Source: Rhizobiaceae bacterium
GTDB lineage: Bacteria > Pseudomonadota > Alphaproteobacteria > Rhizobiales > Rhizobiaceae
Reading direction: 5' to 3'
Assembly: GCA_004299545.1 (NCBI GenBank)
Contig: SCRB01000246.1
Location: forward strand, 1 to 6,406
DNA: 6,406 bases
Numbering within the stretch: the stretch's first letter is position 1; the number at the start of each line of letters is the position of its first letter. The notes below the pieces were generated by a model that saw only the letters and a program-made list of their open reading frames with translations, had not been told where the DNA came from and did no database searches. The position numbers and the translations under genes were made by a program. Below, piece after piece: positions 1 to 6,301 of the stretch.

Positions 1-1295
1 AAATCCTCCTTCTTCAGGCCGGCCTTCACCGAAATGCCGAGCAACTGCGCCATTTCGCCGGCATCGGGGCCGAGGATATGCGCGCCGAGCACGCGCCGGC
101 TTCTGGCATCGACGACAAGCTTCATCAGCATCTTCTCGGAACGGCCCGGCAGGATGTTGCGCATCGGCCGGAAATGGGCGCTGTAGATCTCCAGTTCATC
201 AAAAGTCTTCGACGCTTCGTCCTCGGAGAGTCCAACCGTGCCGATCTCCGGCTGGGAAAAAACCGCCGTCGGGATCACCTCGTGGTCCGGCCGTGTCGGA
301 TGGTCCTTGAAAACCGTTTCGACGAAGCAGATCGCCTCATGGATCGCGACCGGCGTCAGCTGGACGCGGTTGGTGACGTCGCCGATGGCCCAGATGTTCG
401 GGACATTGGTGCGTGAATAGGGATCGACCGCGATTTCGCCGGTCTTTCCGACCGTCACACCCGCTTTCTCGAGTCCCAGGCTCTCCGTGTTCGGGATACG
501 CCCGAGCGCCAGCATCACCTCACCAGCAACAAGCGTTTTCCCGCCGGAAATCCGGGCATGCAGCTTCCCGTCCTCGCCGCGATGGACGCGTTCGATGTAG
601 GAATGGCAATGGATGCGGATGCCTTTCTCCTCCATGGTCCTGTGCAGGTTGTGGCGCAGGTCGCGGTCGAAGCGCTGCAGGATTTCACCGCCGCGATAGA
701 CGAGCGTCGTGTCGACGCCGAGACCGTGGAAGATATTGGCGAATTCCACCGCGATATAGCCGCCACCGGCGATGACGATCGCCTTGGGCAGTCTTTCGAG
801 ATGGAAGGCCTCGTTGGAGGATATGCAGAGTTCATGCCCCGGCAATGCGACATGCGGATTGGGCCGGCCGCCGGTGGCGATCAATATATGCTCGGCGGTG
901 ACGACGCGGCCTTCCCCGACGATCCTGACGCTGTTGGCATCGACGAGTTCGGCGCGGGAATTGAAGGTCGTGGCTCCCGCCCTGTCCAGACCGCCGCGAT
1001 AGACACCCTCGAGCCTGGCAATCTCCTTGTCCTTGTTGGCAATAAGGGTCGGCCAATCGAAAGTCGCGGGCGGAACGGTCCAGCCATAGCCAGCCGCATC
1101 CTCGAAATACTCGGAAAACTGGGACGCGTAGACGAAGAGCTTTTTAGGAACACAGCCACGAATGACGCATGTACCGCCGAAGCGGTACTCTTCCGCTATT
1201 CCCACGCGCTTGCCAAGCGATGCCGCGAGCCTGCCCGCGCGCACGCCGCCTGAGCCGCCGCCGATGACAAAGAGGTCGTAATCGAAGTGAGCCAT
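1..1295 (-). CDS. gor: Glutathione-disulfide reductase, C-terminus cut off by the window edge
   Basis: This cytoplasmic flavoenzyme uses NADPH to reduce glutathione disulfide to glutathione. Reading the minus strand from the ATG at 1295 gives an uninterrupted frame of 431 codons to the edge, beginning MAHFDYDLFVIGGGSGGVRA. Visible parts are the FAD dinucleotide motif GGGSGG (residues 12-17), the redox-active disulfide in GGTCVIRGCVPKK (Cys43 and Cys48), the NADPH-binding motif GGGYIAVEF (177-185) followed by arginines 201 and 208, which suit 2'-phosphate recognition, and the second FAD motif AIGDVTN around Asp306. The dimerisation domain has begun, but its catalytic His (HPT motif) should lie in the missing 30 or so residues, since the family is usually about 450-465 aa. 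NADPH-type arginines and the CVIRGC spacing favour glutathione reductase over lipoamide dehydrogenase or mercuric reductase. The Shine-Dalgarno is weak (GGAAC about 8 nt before the ATG). The gene stands alone, separated from the upstream DUF2059 gene by a terminator. Confidence 0.95.
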   Translation of the reverse strand, partial: MAHFDYDLFVIGGGSGGVRAGRLAASLGKRVGIAEEYRFGGTCVIRGCVPKKLFVYASQFSEYFEDAAGYGWTVPPATFDWPTLIANKDKEIARLEGVYRGGLDRAGATTFNSRAELVDANSVRIVGEGRVVTAEHILIATGGRPNPHVALPGHELCISSNEAFHLERLPKAIVIAGGGYIAVEFANIFHGLGVDTTLVYRGGEILQRFDRDLRHNLHRTMEEKGIRIHCHSYIERVHRGEDGKLHARISGGKTLVAGEVMLALGRIPNTESLGLEKAGVTVGKTGEIAVDPYSRTNVPNIWAIGDVTNRVQLTPVAIHEAICFVETVFKDHPTRPDHEVIPTAVFSQPEIGTVGLSEDEASKTFDELEIYSAHFRPMRNILPGRSEKMLMKLVVDARSRRVLGAHILGPDAGEMAQLLGISVKAGLKKED

Positions 1296-1316
1296 GTCGA
1301 TCGTTCCGCGTGAAAG

Positions 1317-1332
1317 TTACGTCTAAACGTAA
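1317..1332. promoter_or_regulatory. Perfect 16-bp inverted repeat upstream of gor, candidate operator
   Basis: The sequence is TTACGT-CTAA-ACGTAA: two perfectly complementary 6-bp arms around a 4-nt centre. Its proximal edge lies 21 nt from the gor ATG, within the gap where the gor promoter must sit. On the minus strand a weak -10-like hexamer TACGTT falls inside the repeat, with a poor -35 (TTTCAA) 17 nt further upstream. It is AT-rich against a GC-rich background and has no T-tract, so a protein-binding site is more likely than a terminator. No regulator can be named from the sequence. Confidence 0.45.
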
Positions 1333-1371
1333 GATCACCATACCCGGTTTGAAATCCCGACACAGGGACGA

Positions 1372-1402
1372 GCAAAAAGAAAGCCCGGCGAAGCGGGCTT
1401 TC
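1372..1402 (-). terminator. Rho-independent terminator of the rpiA-DUF2059 operon
   Basis: Read on the minus strand, a perfect 9-bp stem (GAAAGCCCG paired with CGGGCTTTC, loop of 6 nt, positions 1379-1402) is followed by a T-rich tail (TTTCTTTTTG). The stem starts 23 nt after the TAA stop of the DUF2059 gene. The pyrimidine tract lies on the side expected for minus-strand transcription, so it ends the DUF2059 transcript and makes gor a separate transcription unit. Confidence 0.88.
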
Positions 1403-1425
1403 GGGGCAGGGTTTTGACCCGCAGC

Positions 1426-2013
1426 TTACTTTTTCGCAGGCTTGGGCGCGGGCTGGGCGGCAGGTGCGGAGTCTGACGACGACTTGACGACGCCATTCGG
1501 CGCCTCCTTCGCCATCTCGTCGCCGACGGATTGGGCGAGATCGCGCGCAATGCCGCGCTGCCAGATTTCGGCAGCCTGACTGATCTCGCGCGACGCGATC
1601 GGTCCGTTCTGGACGAGCTTCTTGCCGGCCGCCGAATTGTAGAAGGCCGCAATGGCGTCAAGCTCCTGTTCAGTGAAAAGCTTGGCATAGGCGCGTGCCG
1701 CTTCCTTTTCGAGATCGGCGCGGCGCGACACGAGCGCCAGAGTCTTCTCGTCGACGATCTTGATGATGAGATCCTGCAGGTTGGGATTCTTTTCGATCAG
1801 CTGGCTCTTCAGCGAATGCGCCGCCTGCGGCAGGATGGAATCGAACGGGTCCGTTAAATGCAGGGCCGCGACAGCAATGCGCGCGGCCTTCAACTGGGAA
1901 GGGGGGACCGTTGCGGCATCGTCTGCGGCCATGGCACCCGACAGGCTCAGCGCGAGCATCGCTACAGCCGCCATAGCGGTGGTCAGGCTGCGGGCGGTGT
2001 TGGCGAATTTCAT
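1426..2013 (-). CDS. Secreted DUF2059 domain protein
   Basis: This is a 195-residue protein with a clear Sec signal peptide: Lys2 and Arg8, a hydrophobic stretch at about residues 12-27, and a likely signal peptidase I site after AMA (27-29). The mature protein should therefore be periplasmic. The middle (about 85-160) is helical and charged and matches the DUF2059 pattern, centred on AKLFTEQELDAIAAFYNS (110-127) followed by AAGKKLVQNGP. The last 25 residues are a low-complexity Ser/Ala/Pro/Lys tail, probably disordered. No enzymatic motif is visible and the biochemical role of DUF2059 is unknown. It follows rpiA by 21 nt with its own AGGGAG ribosome site, so the two are almost certainly cotranscribed; a strong terminator follows. 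The assignment to DUF2059 is from recognising the motif, not from a search. Confidence 0.9.
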   Translation of the reverse strand: MKFANTARSLTTAMAAVAMLALSLSGAMAADDAATVPPSQLKAARIAVAALHLTDPFDSILPQAAHSLKSQLIEKNPNLQDLIIKIVDEKTLALVSRRADLEKEAARAYAKLFTEQELDAIAAFYNSAAGKKLVQNGPIASREISQAAEIWQRGIARDLAQSVGDEMAKEAPNGVVKSSSDSAPAAQPAPKPAKK

Positions 2014-2024
2014 GATTATTCAAA

Positions 2025-2030
2025 CTCCCT
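2025..2030 (-). promoter_or_regulatory. Ribosome binding site of the DUF2059 gene
   Basis: AGGGAG on the minus strand lies 11 nt before the ATG at 2013 and inside the short gap after the rpiA stop codon. It supports this start and independent ribosome loading within the operon. Confidence 0.65.
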
Positions 2031-2034
2031 GTTA

Positions 2035-2733
2035 TCAACGGGCAGGATAAACTGTTTCGACCCCATCGGCTCCGGCGACGACCGCTGCCGACGCCAATCC
2101 CAGAAAGAGGCCATGCTCGACGACGCCCGGTATGGCGTTCAGCGCGTCCGAGAGGGCTCTTGTCTCGGGAATGCGGCCAAAAGATGCGTCGACAATGAAA
2201 TGCCCGCCGTCTGTAACAAAAGGCGCGCCATTCGTCACCCTCAATGTAAGGGGGCCGGCAAGGCCAAGTTTCTCCGCCGCCTCGGCAATGGCGATCTCGG
2301 TGGCCTTGAGGCCGAACCTGTTGACCTCGATCGGCAGGGGAAAATGGCCGAGCGTCTCGACCATCTTGCTCCGGTCGGCGATCACGATCATCCGCGCCGA
2401 GGCGGAGGCGACGATCTTTTCGCGCAGGAGTGCTCCGCCGCCACCCTTTACGAGAGCGAGCGCCGGATCGATCTCGTCGGCGCCGTCTATGGTCAGGTCA
2501 AGCCGGGGTTCGTCGTCAAGGCTGGCCACCGCGACGCCAAGCTCACGGCAAAGGGCGGCGGTACGCTCTGACGTGGCAACGCCGGTGATCCGCAGCCCCT
2601 CTGCGACACGCTTCGCGAGGAGCCGCACGAATTCCGCCGCTGTCGTGCCCGTGCCGATGCCGAGCTTCATGCCGTCCTCGACATGGGTGAGCGCCACGCG
2701 CGCCGCCTCGATCTTCAACTCCCTGGCATCCAT
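2035..2733 (-). CDS. rpiA: Ribose-5-phosphate isomerase A
   Basis: This cytoplasmic enzyme interconverts ribose 5-phosphate and ribulose 5-phosphate in the non-oxidative pentose phosphate pathway. The 232-residue length fits the RpiA family (about 220-235). Family motifs are all present: the phosphate-binding loop GIGTGTT (25-31), DGADEID (83-89) and [11 protein letters not shown] (96-106). By alignment with E. coli RpiA (Asp81, Asp84, Lys94, Glu103) the active-site residues are Asp83, Asp86, Lys96 and Glu105, so the enzyme should be active. The start [15 protein letters not shown] matches the usual N-terminus. Its Shine-Dalgarno is poor: AAGG abuts the ATG, with a GGAAAAG further upstream. 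It is the first gene of an operon with the DUF2059 gene and is divergent from gph. It belongs to the RpiA fold, not the unrelated RpiB. Confidence 0.96.
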   Translation of the reverse strand: MDARELKIEAARVALTHVEDGMKLGIGTGTTAAEFVRLLAKRVAEGLRITGVATSERTAALCRELGVAVASLDDEPRLDLTIDGADEIDPALALVKGGGGALLREKIVASASARMIVIADRSKMVETLGHFPLPIEVNRFGLKATEIAIAEAAEKLGLAGPLTLRVTNGAPFVTDGGHFIVDASFGRIPETRALSDALNAIPGVVEHGLFLGLASAAVVAGADGVETVYPAR

Positions 2734-2917
2734 CCTTGCGGACTTTCTTTTCCGATCCCGCTCCCGACGCGCTCCGCACTATCATCTTTGCATAAGCCGT
2801 CAAAGCATGGATTGATTGCTGCAAGCCGCCTGCGGCCAGAAGCCTTGCCGACCGAAGCAGCGGCGGCTATGCCGTAGGCCACGCTTCATCCTCCCTCCCC
2901 GACCGACTGGAACAGAC
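2734..2917. other. Divergent intergenic region between rpiA and gph
   Basis: This 184-bp gap must hold the promoters of both transcription units. The rpiA side is relatively AT-rich (about 2775-2820) and carries a CTTTG-N10-CAAAG inverted repeat at 2786-2805. The gph side is very GC-rich with no recognisable promoter hexamers. An upstream in-frame ATG at 2816 would add 34 Arg/Pro/Cys-rich residues to Gph, but these look like translated non-coding DNA. Confidence 0.7.
2776..2803 (-). promoter_or_regulatory. Weak candidate rpiA promoter
   Basis: On the minus strand TTGACG (2803-2798) is a fair -35 element. Downstream, TAGTGC at 16 nt spacing or GATAGT at 14 nt spacing are only poor -10 matches. 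The position, about 45-70 nt before the rpiA start, is plausible. The inverted repeat CTTTG-N10-CAAAG overlaps the -35 side. Confidence 0.25.
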
Positions 2918-3628
2918 ATGACTGCACCGATCATCGTTTTCGATCTCGACGGCACGCTCGTCGATACCGCGCCGGACCTGCTCGACAGCCTCAACCATTC
3001 GCTGGTGTGCGCCGGGCTTGAGCATGCCGACAATGCGGAATTGCGCGGCTTCGTCGGGCTCGGCGCCCGCGTCATGATCCAACGCGCCTTCGCGGCACAC
3101 GGAAAGGGCATCGAGGACGGAGAACTCGACAGGCTGCTCGCCGTCTTCCTCGACCACTATACGGCGCATATTCCCGGCAAATCGGCACTTTATCCCGGTG
3201 TGGTTGCCGCCCTCGACCGCTTTTCCAAAGCCGGTTACGCGCTGGCCGTCTGCACCAACAAGCATGAAGGGCTTTCGAGGCAGCTGCTCGGCGCCCTCGG
3301 CATCGCCGGCCGCTTCGCCGCGATCTGCGGCGGAGACACGTTCGCCTTCCGCAAGCCTGACCCGCGCCATCTCAAAAGCACGATCGCACAGGCGGGCGGC
3401 GATCCGGAGCACGCACTGATGATGGGCGATTCGCGTACCGACATCGACACGGCGAAGTCGGCGGGGATTCCTGTAGTGGCCGTCGATTTCGGCTACACCG
3501 ACCGCCCGGTGAGCGAATTCGAGCCGAGCCGCGTGATTTCGCATTTCGACGAGCTGACAATCGATCTCGCAACCCGTCTGCTCGGTACCAGTATGAATGC
3601 ACCGTCAACCGTTTCCATCCGAGCGTGA
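2918..3628 (+). CDS. gph: Phosphoglycolate phosphatase, HAD superfamily
   Basis: This 236-residue cytoplasmic HAD hydrolase is likely to dephosphorylate 2-phosphoglycolate to glycolate. Motif I is FDLDGTLVDT with the nucleophile Asp9 and acid/base Asp11. Motif II is CTNK with Thr113, motif III is RKPDP with Lys146, and motif IV is GDSRTD with Asp171 and Asp175. A helical cap (about 20-85) sits between motifs I and II, as in the Gph/PGP-like subfamily. I chose the ATG at 2918 because it puts motif I at the usual distance from the N-terminus and has a GGAAC sequence 6-10 nt ahead; the upstream ATG at 2816 would add an unlikely Arg-rich extension. The call to Gph rather than another small-phosphate HAD enzyme rests on overall similarity. 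The synthetase gene follows 42 nt downstream on the same strand. Confidence 0.88.
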   Translation: MTAPIIVFDLDGTLVDTAPDLLDSLNHSLVCAGLEHADNAELRGFVGLGARVMIQRAFAAHGKGIEDGELDRLLAVFLDHYTAHIPGKSALYPGVVAALDRFSKAGYALAVCTNKHEGLSRQLLGALGIAGRFAAICGGDTFAFRKPDPRHLKSTIAQAGGDPEHALMMGDSRTDIDTAKSAGIPVVAVDFGYTDRPVSEFEPSRVISHFDELTIDLATRLLGTSMNAPSTVSIRA

Positions 3629-3660
3629 AAGGCTTTAAGATCGGCGGCAAGGTTCATCCG

Positions 3661-3666
3661 GGAGGG
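3661..3666 (+). promoter_or_regulatory. Strong ribosome binding site of the acyl-CoA synthetase gene
   Basis: GGAGGG lies 4 nt ahead of the ATG at 3671 and is the strongest Shine-Dalgarno match in the window. It fixes the start and suggests good translation even if the mRNA begins at gph. Confidence 0.75.
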
Positions 3667-3670
3667 AAAG

Positions 3671-5386
3671 ATGGATTTTCGGGAGGCACGTGAGTTTCTT
3701 CTCAGGAACAGGGAAGATTACGCAGCGGCGCGGGCCGGTTTCCAATGGCCCGACGCTGTGCCGTTCAACTGGGCGCTCGACTGGTTCGACGCCGGCCTCG
3801 CCGCATCGCCCGAATCGCGCGATCGGCCGGCGCTATGGGTCTACGACGTCCCGACCGATACCGACATCAAACTCACATTCGGCGAACTCTCCCGGCGCTC
3901 GAATCACGTCGCGAATTATCTCCGCTCGCTCGGCCTGAAGCGCGGCGATCATCTCCTTCTCCTGCTCGGCAATGTGCCAGCCCTTTGGGAAACGACGCTC
4001 GCCGCCATGAAACTCGGTGTCGTCGTCATCCCCGCGACAACGCTTCTCACCCCGGATGAACTCGCCGACAGGATCGAGCGCGGCCATGCGCGCGCCATCC
4101 TTGCCGATCCCGAGCAGTTGAGGAAATGCGAAGGGATCGGCCGGCCCGACGTTTTGAGGATCACCACCGGACCGGTTCCCGAAATGGGCTGGCACCTCTA
4201 TTCGGATGCCTTCACCCAGGCTGAGGCGTTCACGCCGGACGGCCCGACAGGGGCCGACGATCCGCTGCTTCTCTATTTCACTTCGGGTACGACGGCAAAG
4301 CCGAAGCTGGTACGCCACAGCCATCGCTCTTATCCTGTCGGCGCGCTTTCCACCATGTACTGGCTCGGCCTCCAGCCGGGCGACGTGCATCTGAACGTCT
4401 CCTCGCCAGGATGGGCGAAGCACGCCTGGAGTTCGCTCTTCGCACCGTGGAACGCCGGGGCGACCGTGCTGGTGGTCAACCAGGCGGCCTTCAGCGCCAA
4501 GGCGCTCCTTTCGGCGCTGGAGCGCTGCGGCGTCACGACGCTCTGTGCGCCGCCGACGGTGTGGCGGCTGCTCATCCAGGAGAACCTTGCGTCCTATAAG
4601 GTTGTGCTGCGCGAGGTCTGCGGCGCCGGCGAGCCTCTCAACCCGGAAGTCATCGAAACCGTCCGCAAGGCGTGGGGCAAGACGATCCGCGACGGCTACG
4701 GCCAGACCGAAACGACCGCACAGGTCGCGAACACGCCCGGCCAACCGGTCAAGCCGGGCGCCATGGGTCGCGTCTTGCCAGGCTACGAGATCAGGTTGCT
4801 CGATGCGGAAGGCAACCCGGCAAAGGAAGGCGAAGTCTGCATCCTTCTCGGCGAGCATCGACCGGCAGGGCTGATGCAGGGCTATCAGGATACAGACGGC
4901 TCGCTGAAGGGCGCTGACGGTGCGCTCTACCGTACCGGTGACGTCGCTTTCATCGATGACGACGGCTATCTCACCTTCGTCGGCCGCGCCGACGATGTCT
5001 TCAAGTCGAGCGATTACCGCATCAGCCCGTTCGAACTCGAAAGCGTGCTGATAGAGCATGAAGCGGTGGTCGAAGCGGCGATCGTCCCCGCACCGGACCC
5101 GATCCGCCTCTCCATCCCCAAGGCCTATGTGACGCTTGCCGGCGCGGCAAAGCCCGACCGCGACACGGCGCTCTCGATCTTCCGCTTCACCGGCGAAAGG
5201 CTGGCTCCCTTCAAGCGGATCCGGCGCATCGAATTCGTTACCGAACTGCCGAAGACCATTTCCGGCAAGATCAGGCGCGTGCATCTGAGGCGGCTGGAGC
5301 ACGAGACGACCGACGATCCCTTCCGCGGCATCGTCTTCGACGAAACGGATTTCGCCGAACTTTCGGAGCGCAAGAGATCGGGTTGA
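3671..5386 (+). CDS. AMP-forming acyl-CoA synthetase, medium-chain (MACS)-like
   Basis: This 571-residue member of the ANL adenylating superfamily is likely to activate a carboxylic acid to its CoA thioester through an acyl-AMP intermediate. The N-terminus with FNWALDWFD (32-40) resembles acetyl- and medium-chain synthetases. Core motifs in order are the P-loop YFTSGTTAKPK (202-212), SSPGWAKHAW (244-253), the A5 motif DGYGQTETT (341-349), YRTGD (420-424), the A8 hinge region GRADDVFKSSDYRISPFE (438-455) and the A10 motif PKTISGKIRR (527-536) with catalytic Lys533. Two positions deviate: the last P-loop Gly is Ala209, and the A8 Gly is Asp448. The substrate cannot be told from sequence; medium-chain, branched or aromatic acids are possible. 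No signal peptide or membrane segment is seen. It probably shares a transcript with gph and converges on the ogt-type gene. Confidence 0.9.
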   Translation: MDFREAREFLLRNREDYAAARAGFQWPDAVPFNWALDWFDAGLAASPESRDRPALWVYDVPTDTDIKLTFGELSRRSNHVANYLRSLGLKRGDHLLLLLGNVPALWETTLAAMKLGVVVIPATTLLTPDELADRIERGHARAILADPEQLRKCEGIGRPDVLRITTGPVPEMGWHLYSDAFTQAEAFTPDGPTGADDPLLLYFTSGTTAKPKLVRHSHRSYPVGALSTMYWLGLQPGDVHLNVSSPGWAKHAWSSLFAPWNAGATVLVVNQAAFSAKALLSALERCGVTTLCAPPTVWRLLIQENLASYKVVLREVCGAGEPLNPEVIETVRKAWGKTIRDGYGQTETTAQVANTPGQPVKPGAMGRVLPGYEIRLLDAEGNPAKEGEVCILLGEHRPAGLMQGYQDTDGSLKGADGALYRTGDVAFIDDDGYLTFVGRADDVFKSSDYRISPFELESVLIEHEAVVEAAIVPAPDPIRLSIPKAYVTLAGAAKPDRDTALSIFRFTGERLAPFKRIRRIEFVTELPKTISGKIRRVHLRRLEHETTDDPFRGIVFDETDFAELSERKRSG

Positions 5387-5507
5387 GGGACAAGTCTGAG
5401 CGTGGTCTGACACCAAAGGTTCCAGGCCTTGCCCCCCGGCAATGCCCCTCATCCGTCTGCCGGTCGATCATAATGACCTCCGGTATAATATAATCCGCGC
5501 TTCTTAA
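5387..5507. other. Convergent intergenic region without a clear terminator
   Basis: The 121-bp gap separates two genes that face each other. A short TTGCC-CCCC-GGCAA hairpin (5429-5442) and an imperfect CCGGTC...GACCTCCGG pairing (about 5460-5483) are visible, but neither is followed by a T-tract in either direction. A conspicuous AT-rich block, two overlapping TATAAT hexamers at 5484-5494, stands out in the GC-rich background. Termination here may be Rho-dependent. Confidence 0.55.
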
Positions 5508-6107
5508 TCAGAACCCGAAGGATTGCTGGTCGGGATCGGGTGCTCCGAAACGGGCATGTTCCATTGCCAGCAATTTACGCTTGGTCGCGATGCCGCCATG
5601 GGCGGAAAAGCCGCCAATCCTGCCGCCTGCCGCCATGATGCGATGGCACGGTATGACGATGGTGACAGGATTGGCGCCGAGCGCCTGTCCGGCTTCCCTC
5701 GCCTCGCCCGGATGACCTGCCCTTGCGGCCAGTTCGCCATAGGTTGTCGTCTCGCCATAATCGAGCTTGCGGGCGGCAGCGTAAATATCCTGCCTGAACG
5801 GATCGACGCCGGCCAGATCGAGCGGAATATCGGAAAAGTCGGCATGCTCGCCGGAGGCGTAGGCACGGATGCGCTCGACCCATTCAAGGACGGCGGGCGG
5901 CAAGGCCTTCTCCTCGGCCGGGGGAAACACTCCCGCCTGCGCGCCCAATCCTTTCAGCAGCCTTTTGCGCGTCGCCTCCCGGTCGGGACCGGGCAGTTGA
6001 AGGCTCACCAGGCCCTCGCCGCTCCAGGCCATCGCGATGAAGCCGATCGCAGTCGGGAAAACAACATGTCCGGGGCGGAAGGGAGAGGGAGCAGCCAAGG
6101 GAGCCAT
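5508..6107 (-). CDS. ogt: Methylated-DNA--protein-cysteine S-methyltransferase (Ogt/AGT type)
   Basis: This suicide DNA-repair protein transfers the alkyl group from O6-alkylguanine to its own cysteine. With the ATG at 6107 it is 199 residues. The C-terminal DNA-binding domain is complete: DPFRQDIYAAARKLDYGETTTYGELA (about 102-127), the recognition-helix segment with the candidate arginine finger Arg137 in GEAREAGQALGANP, the active-site motif IPCHR with Cys154, then GGFSAHGG and the conserved glutamate of LLAME (183). The N-terminal part (about 1-95) is a degenerate RNase-H-like domain. There is no Ada N-terminal zinc domain, so this is Ogt-like rather than a full Ada regulator. An alternative GTG at 6140 would add 11 residues; neither start has a good Shine-Dalgarno, and I prefer the ATG because the added residues look unrelated to the fold. 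The symbol is by family; orthology to a named rhizobial gene was not checked. Confidence 0.9.
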   Translation of the reverse strand: MAPLAAPSPFRPGHVVFPTAIGFIAMAWSGEGLVSLQLPGPDREATRKRLLKGLGAQAGVFPPAEEKALPPAVLEWVERIRAYASGEHADFSDIPLDLAGVDPFRQDIYAAARKLDYGETTTYGELAARAGHPGEAREAGQALGANPVTIVIPCHRIMAAGGRIGGFSAHGGIATKRKLLAMEHARFGAPDPDQQSFGF

Positions 6108-6184
6108 GAAATGAGCATAGCACAACCGATCGGCGTGCACATATCAGGAACATTCAACCAAGATTACATAGCTGACACCGTTCG

Positions 6185-6211
6185 TGAGTCGCCAAACGGG
6201 CTTTTGACTCA
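6185..6211. repeat. Inverted repeat TGAGTC-N15-GACTCA
   Basis: Two perfect 6-bp arms (6185-6190 and 6206-6211) are separated by 15 bp. A nested GCC/GGC pair continues the inner stem if a TTTT bulge is allowed. The right arm overlaps a TTGACT -35-like hexamer. It could be an operator for one of the divergent genes or chance; no T-tract follows to suggest a terminator. Confidence 0.4.
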
Positions 6212-6272
6212 TACTTGCCACAATGCCGCCCGATTGGGCAGGGGAAATCCGGTTGGATTTGGCGGTCAAAGA

Positions 6273-6278
6273 TATATG
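6273..6278 (+). promoter_or_regulatory. Weak candidate -10 box for the lipoprotein gene
   Basis: TATATG lies 23 nt before the ATG at 6302, a reasonable distance for a short leader. The best -35 candidates upstream (TTGGAT at 14 nt, CGGTTG at 17 nt) are poor in spacing or sequence, so this is only a suggestion. Confidence 0.22.
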
Positions 6279-6301
6279 CGCGGGGGCGCGGAAGGGAATT
6301 G

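Larger units (their letters stand above)
6108..6301. other. Divergent intergenic region between the ogt-type gene and the lipoprotein gene
   Basis: About 194 bp (161 if the GTG start is used) holding promoters for both directions. Contents seen are a TGAGTC...GACTCA inverted repeat, a TTGACT hexamer at 6204-6209 without a matching -10, and an AT-rich GATATATG at 6271-6278 close to the lipoprotein start. No gene or RNA is recognisable. Confidence 0.55.

Noticed and set aside
558..1253. 231-codon plus-strand frame across gor
   Set aside because: It is the complement of well-conserved gor coding sequence, and its composition is that of an antisense shadow with no motif.
1858..2571. 237-codon plus-strand frame across the DUF2059 gene and rpiA
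   Set aside because: It spans two real minus-strand genes and their gap, and shows no domain or ribosome site.
2825..2836. GCCGC-CT-GCGGC inverted repeat in the gph leader
   Set aside because: A 2-nt loop is too tight for a hairpin and short GC palindromes are frequent by chance in this composition.
2816..2917. N-terminal extension of Gph from the ATG at 2816
   Set aside because: The extra 34 residues are Arg/Pro/Cys-rich and unlike HAD proteins, whose motif I normally lies within about the first 10-15 residues.
5396..5410. Direct repeat GTCTGA-N4-GTCTGA-like pair after the synthetase stop
   Set aside because: The units are only 6 bp, with just two copies and no supporting context.
5429..5442. 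TTGCC-CCCC-GGCAA hairpin as a terminator of the synthetase gene
   Set aside because: The stem has only 5 bp and no T-tract follows on either strand.
3833..5452. Uninterrupted 539-codon frame on the minus strand opposite the acyl-CoA synthetase
   Set aside because: It lies almost entirely antisense to a gene with intact family motifs and its protein is a low-information Arg/Asp/Gly/Ala/Glu mix with no recognisable domain. Long antisense frames are expected opposite GC3-rich genes.
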